64,000 bases of DNA from an uncultured Prevotellaceae bacterium (GTDB lineage Bacteria > Bacteroidota > Bacteroidia > Bacteroidales > Muribaculaceae): positions 1-64,000 of the forward strand of contig CAMVAP010000010.1 of the NCBI GenBank assembly GCA_947165485.1, read 5' to 3'. Position 1 is the stretch's first letter; every line of letters begins with the position of its first letter. Positions 11,801 through 18,828 of this stretch are shown here, piece after piece. The position numbers and the translations under genes are program-made. The notes below the pieces were generated by a model. The model did not search any database. It saw nothing but the letters and a program-made list of their open reading frames with translations, and was not told the origin of the DNA.

Positions 11801-12450
11801 ATGTCCAGTTCACGGGCCAGCTTGATCAACGCGTCGTTGACCAGGCATTGCTTCTCGTAGGTCTCATGATTGGCACGCGCCACGGTCGCCTTGTGGCGTT
11901 GCAGCTCCAGATAATAGTCGTCGCCAAACACGCCCTTGAACCACTTCACCGTCTCCCGCGCCTGGTTCATCTGGCCACCCATGATCAGTTGCGGCACCTC
12001 ACCGCCCAGGCAGGCCGAGCAGCAGATGATGCCCTCGTGGTACTTCTCCAGCTCGCTGTGGTCGGTGCGGGGGTGGTAATACATGCCCTCGGTCCAGGCA
12101 TGGGACACAATCTTGATCAGGTTCTTGTAGCCCTTCAGGTTCTTGGCCAGCAGGATCAAGTGATTGCCGTTGTCACGCTTGTCGTTGCGGTCATGGCGGT
12201 CCTTCCATGCCACATACACCTCGCAGCCAAAGATGGGCGTGAACGCCTCCAAGCCCTCCTTGCCACGCTGCTTGTTCAGCTTGTTCACATAGTCGTGGAA
12301 CTCCTTGATGCCAAACATGTTGCCGTGGTCGGTAATCGCCATGCCGCGCATACCGTCGGCAATCGCCTTATCGACCAGCGCCTTGACCGGTGCCTGCCCG
12401 TCAAGGATCGAGTACTGGGAATGCACATGCAGATGTACAAATGGTATCAT
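8899..12450 (-). CDS. dnaE: DNA polymerase III subunit alpha
   Basis: 1183 residues, normal for DnaE1. The N-terminal PHP domain starts FVHLHVHSQYSILDG and has TDHGNMFG. The polymerase core carries GPGRGSAAGS near residue 370 and the catalytic PDIDTDF near residue 412, with helix-hairpin-helix and OB-fold regions towards the C-terminus. It is the replicative polymerase catalytic subunit. Its 5' leader, about 210 bases, holds a large heptamer repeat array (12469-12654) between the predicted promoter and the ATG, so the array would be transcribed. Confidence 0.97.
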   Translation of the reverse strand: MIPFVHLHVHSQYSILDGQAPVKALVDKAIADGMRGMAITDHGNMFGIKEFHDYVNKLNKQRGKEGLEAFTPIFGCEVYVAWKDRHDRNDKRDNGNHLILLAKNLKGYKNLIKIVSHAWTEGMYYHPRTDHSELEKYHEGIICCSACLGGEVPQLIMGGQMNQARETVKWFKGVFGDDYYLELQRHKATVARANHETYEKQCLVNDALIKLARELDIKLICTNDSHFVNEEDADAHERLICLSTGKKLTDENVMLYSKQEWFKTQEEMNGVFADIPEALQNTNEILDKVEIYSIDHGPILPDFPLPEGFKDADEYLRYLVYEGAKERWPELTDEQRERLDFELETIKNMGFPGYFLIVQDYIRMAPKLGCTVGPGRGSAAGSAVAYCLGITKIDPLKYDLLFERFLNPDRISLPDIDTDFDDDGRAAVLNYVTEKYGAEKVAHIVTYGTMAAKSAIKDVARVEDLPLPESDRLAKFIPSSPNEMPEQKNGKKYKITVKNCLECFPEFRAELDNQDPRVGETIRFAEKLEGSVRSTGVHACGVIIGRDDITDWVPVSTATDSDGEKIIVTQYEGGVIESTGLIKMDFLGLKNLTIINEALANIKLNHGKEIDIEKIPIDDPKTYELYCKGQTSGTFQFESAGMQKYLIELHPTCFEDLIAMNALYRPGPMDYIPSFINRKQGREPIEYDIPCMEKYLKETYGITVYQEQVMLLSRQLAGFTRGQSDTLRKAMGKKQIEKMNELEALFYEGGEKNGHDKKVLNKIWEDWKKFASYAFNKSHATCYSWVAYQTAYLKANYPSEYMAAVLSSNLNNVDKLSKYMDECRSMGIQVLGPNINESYKNFSATRDGRIRFGLAGIKGVGASCVDAIVEERAKNGNYKDIFDFVQRINQGACNRKALESMALAGAFDDFKEIKREDFFETNPRGESYSETLMRFGQRYQASQQEMQNSLFGAFGAIEVATPPIPHAEPWSQLERLNRERDLVGMYLSAHPLDPYYMEVTYGCDTPLAEVNTRSDKLDHEITMGGLVVDFQTRMGKKGGQFGILKIEDYSGSTDFMLFGNKFVDYQKFGVPGLAVVVRGAFEKGFSNNVRFNVHSIDLLDNLKGKMVKNLVITLKDDDLGNVEFLKSNLGAQGDNRCDLYFRMKDQASGNYVMLRSKKPIAVDKHLMDALKEAEIQFKINARL

Positions 12451-12468
12451 ATTTTTTTCAGTTGTTAG

Positions 12469-12654
12469 TTCTTAGTTGTTAGTTGTTAGTTGTTTTAGTT
12501 TCTAGTCCCTAGTTTCTAGTTCCTAGTTTCTAGCTGGCATCCGCAAACGCCTAAAGCCTAAAACCTAAAACCTAAAGCCTAATGCCTAAAACCTAAAACC
12601 TAAAGCCTAAAGCCTAAAGCCTAAAGCCTAAAGCCTAAAGCCTAAAGCCTAACT
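12469..12654 (-). repeat. heptamer composite element, copy 1 (dnaE leader)
   Basis: Read towards dnaE (minus strand) it has three parts: 15 heptamers of the CTTTAGG type (12550-12654 on the plus strand as CCTAAAG), the core GCGGATGCCA (12535-12544), then CTAGAAA-type and CTAACAA-type heptamers up to 18 bases before the dnaE ATG. The same order and orientation relative to the downstream gene recurs at 16105-16200, 16352-16419 and 21943-22062. Confidence 0.9.
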
Positions 12655-12666
12655 AGTTTAAGAGCG

Positions 12667-12697
12667 TAAAATTACACCATTTTACCCACCCCACAAA
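12667..12697 (-). promoter_or_regulatory. probable dnaE promoter
   Basis: Minus strand TTTG, a 19-base spacer, then TAATTTTA, one mismatch from TAnnTTTG. If used, the transcript begins just upstream of the heptamer array and carries it as 5' leader. Confidence 0.5.
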
Positions 12698-12780
12698 AAA
12701 AAGTTATCAACAACCAGCCTAGATACAGTGAGGCGCCAGAAAACCATGTCCCTGACGCCCAAACTGGCGGTTTCCATTTT

Positions 12781-12806
12781 TTCCATTTTTCCACGAGCAC
12801 ACGGGG
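12781..12806 (+). repeat. 26-bp repeat, left copy, flanking the terminase/ATPase pair
   Basis: The stretch TTCCATTTTTCCACGAG followed by CACACGGGG recurs with few changes at 16072-16097 (TTCCATTTTTTCCACGAG, then TACAGGGG). Both copies lie on the plus strand, just past the 3' ends of the terminase gene and of the divergent ATPase gene. They could be target-site or recombination repeats. The TTCCATTTTTTCC part also occurs elsewhere in gaps, so only the CCACGAG...GGGG portion is distinctive. Confidence 0.5.
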
Positions 12807-12809
12807 TTT

Positions 12810-14660
12810 TTACAGTCCGTAGCCTTGCAGACGCAAGATGTCGGCGGGCGTATAGGGTGCGGTTGACTTCAAGGCGATTTCCCTGACGATGAACAGCGCC
12901 TCGGCCCGATTCACGAGATACTGCTGATGCTCACGGTGTTCGGCATAATAGCGGCCATTGGGTAACAGGGTCATGTGGGCTATCGCCGTGGCTGCCGTCT
13001 TGTCACGGTCACAATACAGGTTATTCTTGGCACTCAATATCAATTCATAGAACATCAACGAGAAGTTTTTCTTATCCACCTCCAGCACATTGCCGCGGCG
13101 CTCATTGAAGTAGAGGTTGCGGTATTTCATGAACAACTCATTCTGGACAAAGGTGCCCTGCTGACGGTTGCTCTGCCTCGACTCGATATCATTATTCTCG
13201 ATGACCAGCAAGGCGTTGTCATAGCTTCCCGCCACCCTCATGGCATCGACGGCCAGCAGGTTGAGCGGTTTATTGCCCACCCACTGGGCGACCAGTGACG
13301 GACGCCCGGGCTTGCCCGAGTTGTCACGGTTGGTGTCCCAAATGCTCATCACCGTGGGCAGATTCACGTCGGTCTCGCTACCGATGGTCAACATGGCCAG
13401 ATAACGGCTACTGAGCCCTCGACGGACGGGGTTAGGCATTTGCCACACTTCATCATTGCGACTGGCGGGCGACGCTGTTGTCCCGTGTTCTATCCCTTGC
13501 CAGATGTCCCAGCCGCTCGACGTCTGCTCCCGCGGCGCCTCGATGGCTTCGATGATCTGTTCTTGCTCCATGGTCGAGAAGACGTGTTCCACACTGTTCT
13601 CAAACGCCTCGTGGGCGTTGCTGGGAAACTCGGCTTTCATCAGGTTGTGCTCGCTGTACTCCTTGCGCTTCTCGTGGTACCAGTTGACCTGCTCCAGCGT
13701 GCAGCCCTGCTCCCACAGTGCCCGCTCGTAGTCATCACACTGGTCCAGGTCAAAATCATCGTCGAGGGGCAACTGATAGATGTCGATTTCATGCCAGGCG
13801 ACAAACACGGGCTTGAAGGCACTCCTGCCCTCCACCGCCCGTTGCCACTCGGTGTAGAAAAAGGAGTTGGTGCCGTTGGCCGTGCTCTCCATCACGATGA
13901 CCGTGCCTGCTGCCATGGGGATGGTGCCCGTGACGGTGCGTATCAGGTCGTTAGGGTCGATGTTGCGGTTAGCGTTCCAGAAGGCCACCTCGCTCAGGTG
14001 GGCCAGCGACAGGTTCAATCCCCTGGCCGAGTCGGGCGAGTAGCTGCTGGTCAGGCAGACGAGGCTATCCCTTGTGGTGAGTTCCTGAATGTCCTTGCTG
14101 TCGGGCACGTTCTTGAGCTTCAACTGCTCGCCCTCGTCAAGCATCTCGGGCGGATAATTGGCCAGCATGGTCTTGAACATCTGCTTGATGGCAAAGCTGC
14201 TATTGCGCTTGTGTCCCACGATGACCGAGTTACGCCCCTTGCCAGCGGCAATCTGGAGCCAGGCGATATACATCTGCACCAGCGTGGAGCCGCCCCACTG
14301 GCGGGCCTTCAACAGGATAATGCGCACGGGCTGACCCGACAGCCGCTGCTCCTCCATGGCAGCCAGCAGCTTGCGTTGCGGGCGATTGAGGACAAAGGGG
14401 ATGAGACGGCCCGACATCTTGTCGATGATCTTGACGCAGCGCCAGCACCAGTATTCAAAGTCGTGCCTGATTCTCGCCCGCTGCTGCTCGATGCTGGTCA
14501 TGTTCATGTAATCGGGACACTCCTCAAGCAGGGTCACTGGCACACGAGCACCATTACAATCAACCCGATCACCCTGACAATGAATGCCAAGTTCGGGGTC
14601 ATACTGCTCTTGCAGCTGTTGAATGCGTTTTTCATTTTCTATCAATAATTGTGTCTTCAT
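12810..14660 (-). CDS. phage terminase large subunit-like protein
   Basis: 616 residues. The ATPase domain has a Walker A-like KARQWGGST (118-126), a Walker B-like SLAHLSEVAFW near residue 215 and a coupling segment VIVMESTANGTNSF. The C-terminal half has the nuclease-like LLAVDAMRVAGSYDN and LLVIENND. Terminases package DNA into phage heads. No portal, capsid or small terminase gene lies nearby, so this may be an orphan, a satellite gene or a domesticated nuclease-ATPase. It is intact, and a full-consensus promoter precedes it. I chose the ATG at 14660 over 14690 because the upstream start would lie on the promoter element. Confidence 0.75.
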   Translation of the reverse strand: MKTQLLIENEKRIQQLQEQYDPELGIHCQGDRVDCNGARVPVTLLEECPDYMNMTSIEQQRARIRHDFEYWCWRCVKIIDKMSGRLIPFVLNRPQRKLLAAMEEQRLSGQPVRIILLKARQWGGSTLVQMYIAWLQIAAGKGRNSVIVGHKRNSSFAIKQMFKTMLANYPPEMLDEGEQLKLKNVPDSKDIQELTTRDSLVCLTSSYSPDSARGLNLSLAHLSEVAFWNANRNIDPNDLIRTVTGTIPMAAGTVIVMESTANGTNSFFYTEWQRAVEGRSAFKPVFVAWHEIDIYQLPLDDDFDLDQCDDYERALWEQGCTLEQVNWYHEKRKEYSEHNLMKAEFPSNAHEAFENSVEHVFSTMEQEQIIEAIEAPREQTSSGWDIWQGIEHGTTASPASRNDEVWQMPNPVRRGLSSRYLAMLTIGSETDVNLPTVMSIWDTNRDNSGKPGRPSLVAQWVGNKPLNLLAVDAMRVAGSYDNALLVIENNDIESRQSNRQQGTFVQNELFMKYRNLYFNERRGNVLEVDKKNFSLMFYELILSAKNNLYCDRDKTAATAIAHMTLLPNGRYYAEHREHQQYLVNRAEALFIVREIALKSTAPYTPADILRLQGYGL

Positions 14661-14687
14661 GATATTGGATTTAATGATTTGTGGATG

Positions 14688-14718
14688 CAAAATTACAACA
14701 TCAATAGACCGATTGCAA
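14688..14718 (-). promoter_or_regulatory. promoter for the terminase-like gene
   Basis: Minus strand TTG (14718-14716), 20-base spacer, TAATTTTG (14695-14688): a good match to the Bacteroidales consensus. The -7 element ends 27 bases before the chosen ATG. Confidence 0.65.
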
Positions 14719-14809
14719 GTATTATTGGTGAAATTTCATCATTTTGTTAATAAAATAACCATATATAATAATGTAAAGATGGTGTGATGCAAATTTTTTC
14801 ACGAAATTA

Positions 14810-14841
14810 TTTGTTACTTTACAATTATTGATATACCTTTG
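14810..14841 (+). promoter_or_regulatory. promoter for the ATPase/primase-like operon
   Basis: TTTG (14810-14813), 20-base spacer, TACCTTTG (14834-14841). It drives rightward transcription into the gene at 14929 and is back to back with the terminase promoter about 100 bases away. Confidence 0.75.
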
Positions 14842-14928
14842 CACCCACAACAGATTTATTAATCACAGTTTGCCAGCGAGGCATCCATGCTCAACTGGCA
14901 TCAAATCCATTAAAAACACAAATTTACC

Positions 14929-16011
14929 ATGAACAACAATGATTTCATCAATGAGCTACGGCTCGACCGTGAGCAGCTTGCCGCTCAAGAAACCTTCATC
15001 GAGAAGAAGAAAAGGGAGTATTGCATTGACCGCAACATCGACTACCCCGACCCCGACTATCTCATCGAGATCGGGGGCGTGCCCACCATGCCCAAGGGTA
15101 ACCTCGTCGCCTTGAGCGCCAAGTGGAAGAACGGCAAGACCTTCTTCTGTGACATCCTGAGCGCCGTCTTCCTGGGGGCAAACGGTTTTGGCGCAGTGCG
15201 AGCGTTGAAACCCAGCGGCAAGGTGCAGTTCTATGACACCGAGCAGGCAGTGAGCGACACCGCCCGCATTCTCAAGGTGATTAACTCGATGACCAGCGAG
15301 CACCGGCACGACGACATCAAAGTCTATTGCCTGCGTAACGCTTGCATCGAGAATATGGACAATAACACCAACGAAATCACCAGGCTGGACTTTATCAGCC
15401 AGACGATTGCCAGCGACCGCCCCGACATGGTCATTATCGACGGTATTGCCGACTTGATCTACAACTACAATGACGTGATCGAGAGTCAGACGGTGGTCAA
15501 CAACCTGGCCGCGCTGGCCAATGAGAACAATTGCTGCATCGTCGTGGTCATGCACCAGAACAAGTCCAAGCAGGACAAGGCCATGAAAGGCCACCTGGGT
15601 ACCATGCTGTTCCAGAAGTGCAGCGACGTGTTCAGCGTCGAGAAAGTCTCCAACCTGTTTATCGTCTCCCACCAGGTGTCACGCCACCGCCAGTGTGAAG
15701 ACTTCGTCTTCAAGATCGGGCTTGACGGCGTTCCCGTCGATGCCGCTGCCGACCGCCAGCAGGCCGAGGAGTTGAAGAAGCAAAGCGAGCAGCAACAGCT
15801 CATCACCACCATGCGGCAGGTCATGCAGAACGGCGCGCGGGAATGCCAGCGCAAGTACATCGTCAAGCACATGACCGAGCAAGGCATGTGCAAGACGAGC
15901 AAGGCCTATCAATATGTCAACGAAGCCATTGAGCAAAAAATCCTCGAGAGCGATAACGGTGTCACCTATCGCTTGTCGCCACAGTATTGCGACAGCAATA
16001 CTCCTTTATAA
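14929..16011 (+). CDS. RecA-fold (RepA/AAA_25-like) ATPase with C-terminal winged helix
   Basis: 360 residues. Residues 55-260 form a RecA-like ATPase: SAKWKNGKTFF (63-73) as a Walker A variant, PDMVIIDGIADL as Walker B, and VVVMHQNKS as a later sensor. The C-terminal 60 residues (ECQRKYIVKHM...YVNEAIEQKIL) look like a winged helix. This layout is typical of plasmid and mobile-element RepA-like helicases or loader ATPases in Bacteroidales. With the TOPRIM protein downstream it suggests a small replication module. A role outside replication cannot be excluded. Confidence 0.7.
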   Translation: MNNNDFINELRLDREQLAAQETFIEKKKREYCIDRNIDYPDPDYLIEIGGVPTMPKGNLVALSAKWKNGKTFFCDILSAVFLGANGFGAVRALKPSGKVQFYDTEQAVSDTARILKVINSMTSEHRHDDIKVYCLRNACIENMDNNTNEITRLDFISQTIASDRPDMVIIDGIADLIYNYNDVIESQTVVNNLAALANENNCCIVVVMHQNKSKQDKAMKGHLGTMLFQKCSDVFSVEKVSNLFIVSHQVSRHRQCEDFVFKIGLDGVPVDAAADRQQAEELKKQSEQQQLITTMRQVMQNGARECQRKYIVKHMTEQGMCKTSKAYQYVNEAIEQKILESDNGVTYRLSPQYCDSNTPL

Positions 16012-16071
16012 TATATATTGATGTAAAAAATGGAAAAAATAAAAAATGGAAAATTCCAACCATTCCATCCA

Positions 16072-16097
16072 TTCCATTTTTTCCACGAGTACAGGGG
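16072..16097 (+). repeat. 26-bp repeat, right copy
   Basis: Direct-repeat partner of 12781-12806, lying 60 bases past the ATPase stop. The pair brackets the divergent terminase and ATPase genes. Confidence 0.5.
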
Positions 16098-16104
16098 TAT
16101 CATT

Positions 16105-16200
16105 TTTTAGGCTTTAGGTTTTAGGCTTTAGGCTTTAGGCGTTTGCGGATGCCAACTAGAAACTAGAAACTAGGGACTAGAAACTAAAAAAACTAACAAC
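16105..16200 (+). repeat. heptamer composite element, copy 2
   Basis: About five TTTAGGC-type heptamers, the core GCGGATGCCA (16145-16154), then ACTAGAA/ACTAGGG heptamers and CTAACAA, ending a few bases before the ATG at 16205. It has the same order and orientation to the next gene as the other copies. Confidence 0.9.
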
Positions 16201-16204
16201 TATC

Positions 16205-16354
16205 ATGGAATTTACAATCGACATCATCGACATCAAGACTGGGGAAACCGTGGACTGCTACTTCACTGAGAGCTCCAGCGCATGGGAAGCCATCCGTGAA
16301 GCTAAAGAGTATGCAGGCTATGACCCCGAGGATTATGAATTTGAAATCGTTTAG
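16205..16354 (+). CDS. small acidic protein of unknown function (49 aa)
   Basis: ATG at 16205, TAG at 16352-16354; the protein begins MEFTIDIIDIKTGETVDCYF and ends in EDYEFEIV. It is rich in Asp/Glu and reads like a small beta-alpha domain. The frame fills the space between two heptamer elements: its ATG follows one array with the spacer CTATC, and its stop codon is part of the first TTTAGGC unit of the next array. The next gene starts with the same CTATCATG junction, which supports this being a real gene. The function is not recognised; position suggests an accessory role in the replication module. Confidence 0.65.
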   Translation: MEFTIDIIDIKTGETVDCYFTESSSAWEAIREAKEYAGYDPEDYEFEIV

Positions 16355-16419
16355 GCTTTAGGTCTTAGGCTTTAGGCGGATGCCAACTAACAACTAACAA
16401 CTAACAACTAATAACTATC
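16352..16419 (+). repeat. heptamer composite element, copy 3
   Basis: About four TTTAGGC-type units, the core GCGGATGCCA (16376-16385), then four ACTAACA-type heptamers ending in CTATC directly before the ATG at 16420. This copy lacks the ACTAGAA block. Confidence 0.9.
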
Positions 16420-17061
16420 ATGGACATGATTGAAATCATCAACGAGTTAAGAAAACAGTACCTCTCCAGCGACAATCAGGTACTTGTCATCACTGTGTTT
16501 AACGACGGCTTTATGGTCAACCGCAAGCCCCGCTATGGGAAGAATGTGGAAAACGCCCTTGCCGAACTGGAAAAGACCGTGACGGACAGGGCAGGCTCGG
16601 CGGCACCAGCCGTTAAAGTTCCCCCCGTCAAGCCCATCAAGGTGCTCCCCATCGACCGTGACGGCGCGCGCAAGCGTGTTCCCAGTGGCGAACAGGTGCT
16701 CTCGGGCAGTCACACCAGCAAGTGGTGGTCACGCTACCACTTTGAGAAAAACCTGCTCACGCTGGCCTTCCACCAGCTACAGGATGAGTTCCCCGGTCAA
16801 CACTGGTTTGTCTCTACCCGGGTAGCCCAGGTGATGAGCCAGGTGATGGGCTTGAAGATCGCCACGGCCAAGAAGCACATCACCACCGCCCTCAAGCTGG
16901 GCATCATCATCAAGGCCAGGGATGGCGCCAACACCATCATCGCCATGGCCGCAGTAGCCGACACCGAAGAGGCCGACACGGCCACCGATGAGGGCGGTGA
17001 CGGGCAGGACACCACATTCACAAAGCAAGCAGCCGATGAAATCGAGAAAGCGCTCCCCTAG
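16420..17061 (+). CDS. unknown protein with winged-helix-like region
   Basis: 213 residues. Residues 1-50 form a small alpha/beta segment; 55-95 are proline- and basic-rich; about 98-168 (SKWWSRYHFEKNLL...VAQVMSQVMGLKIATAKKHITTALKLGII) resemble a winged helix-turn-helix; the tail is acidic. Such a domain next to a RecA-fold ATPase and a primase-like protein would suit an initiator or loader, but this is inferred from position. Its 3' end overlaps the next gene by 26 bases if that gene starts at 17036. Confidence 0.55.
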   Translation: MDMIEIINELRKQYLSSDNQVLVITVFNDGFMVNRKPRYGKNVENALAELEKTVTDRAGSAAPAVKVPPVKPIKVLPIDRDGARKRVPSGEQVLSGSHTSKWWSRYHFEKNLLTLAFHQLQDEFPGQHWFVSTRVAQVMSQVMGLKIATAKKHITTALKLGIIIKARDGANTIIAMAAVADTEEADTATDEGGDGQDTTFTKQAADEIEKALP

Positions 17062-18109
17062 ATCGGGCTATTACTACCCCGTTGACATCGACCAGCTCGC
17101 CAGCGACCTCGTCGCACGGGGCATCGACATCGCCCCCACCCGCCAGTCATGGACCGCTGTGGCACGGGACATCGCCGATGGCGCTGGCGAGGCGGGCAGG
17201 GAGGCCTTTCACCTCATCGCCAGCGTGTGGCCCGACTACTCCCGCCGCGACAGCGAGCACTGCTTTGACCGTGCCCTGAGGCAAGCCGACGGTTCACGGG
17301 CCCACATGCCCTATGTCAAGGCGGCCTGCCGTCGCCATGGCATTCTTATCGACAACCGGCGTTACCGCAAGGGCGCTCCAGTCAAGTTTCAAGTAAAAAC
17401 CATCAACAAAACAACAACAGTCATGATAGATAAAGAAAAATTCAAGCGCAGCCAGCTGGGCGGGCGCTCACTCAGGGGGCTATGCCCGTTGACCGACCTG
17501 ATGCTCAACCTGTTCCCGCAACAAGCGGTGCTCGATGCCGCCAGCGACTACCTGCTGGGCTTCAACGCCATCCTCAACGGCACTGTGGCCGATTCACTCA
17601 TCTTCTGGCAAGTGGATGAGAACTATAACATCGTCAACGCCAAGCGCATCTACTACAAGAGCAACGGGCACCGTGACAAGCGATATAACCCCATGGTCAT
17701 GTTCCCCGCCAACGGGCAATGCCTGTTCGGGCTGCACCTGCTCCACGAGAAGCCCGACCTGCCCATCGGCATCGTCGAGAGCGAGAAATCGGCCATCGTC
17801 ATGGCGGTCAACGACCCGTCCATGTTGTGGATGGCCACGGGCAGTCTAGACAACTTCAACGGCAGGATGCTCCTGCCACTGGCAGGCAGGAGGATTATCG
17901 CCTATCCCGACCTCGACAACAAGCGGGGCAAGGGCAGCGTTTATAGCTACACCCTTGAGCAATGGAGAAAAACCGCTGTCGAGCTGAGTAAAAGCGGCCT
18001 TGATATCACCGTGAGCGACAAGCTGGAGAAGATGGCTAATGCCGCCAAGCGGCTTGCCAAGTGGGACATCGCCGACTTTGTGATCTATTCACGCATTTAT
18101 CATCTATAA
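17036..18109 (+). CDS. TOPRIM primase-like protein (DUF6371-type)
   Basis: 357 residues from ATG 17036; a start at 16988 would add 16 residues and lengthen the overlap with the upstream gene. Residues 20-85 resemble the primase C-terminal PriCT-like helical domain (WTAVARDIADGAGEAGREAFHLI cut short here). The later part has TOPRIM-like acidic motifs: GIVESEKSAIVMA (catalytic Glu) and IIAYPDLDNK (DxD). Bacteroidales mobile elements often carry such proteins for primer synthesis. Likely a replication partner of the ATPase at 14929. The fold assignment is by eye and moderately sure. Confidence 0.6.
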   Translation: MKSRKRSPRSGYYYPVDIDQLASDLVARGIDIAPTRQSWTAVARDIADGAGEAGREAFHLIASVWPDYSRRDSEHCFDRALRQADGSRAHMPYVKAACRRHGILIDNRRYRKGAPVKFQVKTINKTTTVMIDKEKFKRSQLGGRSLRGLCPLTDLMLNLFPQQAVLDAASDYLLGFNAILNGTVADSLIFWQVDENYNIVNAKRIYYKSNGHRDKRYNPMVMFPANGQCLFGLHLLHEKPDLPIGIVESEKSAIVMAVNDPSMLWMATGSLDNFNGRMLLPLAGRRIIAYPDLDNKRGKGSVYSYTLEQWRKTAVELSKSGLDITVSDKLEKMANAAKRLAKWDIADFVIYSRIYHL

Positions 18110-18122
18110 ATATAAATAAAAA

Positions 18123-18413
18123 ATGGAAAATCAGCAAGAACACCCCCGATTCAATCCCAGCGCGGCAATGACACTGGGCAAAGCGCTCGACGCTGTCCAC
18201 ACCATCCAGGCCAGGGTCGCTCCCGTGCATGACCTCGTCATGGAGGTGAGAGTGAATAGCGGCGACTCGATCGATGCCAGTCTCTACCTTGCCTTGAATG
18301 ACGGCAGCTTGATCATCCTTTACTCGGTCCACCTCAAGAAAGGCCAACCCCACGAGGATATCACAGCAAGGCTGCAATGCATGAATGCCATCGCCGATTG
18401 TTTCACCAACTAA
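18123..18413 (+). CDS. small protein of unknown function (96 aa)
   Basis: Begins MENQQEHPRFNPSAAMTLG, 13 bases after the primase-like gene on the same strand, so probably part of the same operon. It looks like one alpha/beta domain with strands around MEVRVNSGDSIDASLYLALN and LIILYSVHL. It has no membrane segment or motif I recognise. Confidence 0.6.
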   Translation: MENQQEHPRFNPSAAMTLGKALDAVHTIQARVAPVHDLVMEVRVNSGDSIDASLYLALNDGSLIILYSVHLKKGQPHEDITARLQCMNAIADCFTN

Positions 18414-18429
18414 AACACTATCATAAAAA

Positions 18430-18828
18430 ATGAACGACAATTATAACTACCCAGCCGGAGCCGACAATGCAGACGCTCCCTGGAATCAACCACCCGATCC
18501 TGAACCCATCGTCGTCAACGTGGAAGTGTTCGTCACCTTGAGGCATGAATCCACCGTGGGAACCGATAATTACACCGAGGGCGTTGATGGCTCGGGCTGC
18601 TACAACCGTGAGTTGCATGACAGCAGTGCCGACATCGAGAAGCTGTATAGAAACCAGCACTTCATGGTGCCTCGACTGCTAGAGCAACTCGCCCGCTACA
18701 TCGAGCAGGATCTCAAGGACCCATCAATCGACCGTGCAAGACGCCAGCAACTCAAGTTGATGCTGCTAGAGTGCCAGGGGTGGAAAGTCGATGATGTCTA
18801 TGTCGATTCCTACTATCACGAGTATTGA
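18430..18828 (+). CDS. protein of unknown function (132 aa), last gene of the island
   Basis: Starts 16 bases after the previous stop. The N-terminus is Asn/Asp/Pro-rich; a strand segment VVNVEVFVTLRHES and two helices (YRNQHFMVPRLLEQLARYIEQ; SIDRARRQQLKLMLLEC) follow. The family is not recognised. It ends the rightward gene set; a repeat-rich gap follows. Confidence 0.55.
   Translation: MNDNYNYPAGADNADAPWNQPPDPEPIVVNVEVFVTLRHESTVGTDNYTEGVDGSGCYNRELHDSSADIEKLYRNQHFMVPRLLEQLARYIEQDLKDPSIDRARRQQLKLMLLECQGWKVDDVYVDSYYHEY

Noticed and set aside
10186-12468. A 760-codon open frame on the plus strand opposite dnaE
   Set aside because: It is the antisense shadow of the GC-rich dnaE gene; its composition is dominated by Leu, His, Val and Gly and it has no recognisable domain, whereas dnaE is certain.
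12550-12654. The CCTAAAG array as a CRISPR or a telomere
   Set aside because: Units are 7 bases with no spacers, so it is not a CRISPR. It resembles plant-type telomere repeats in sequence, but it is internal, short and attached to a bacterial gene leader.
13440-14648. A 402-codon open frame opposite the terminase-like gene
   Set aside because: No domain seen; the minus-strand frame has Walker motifs and a full promoter.
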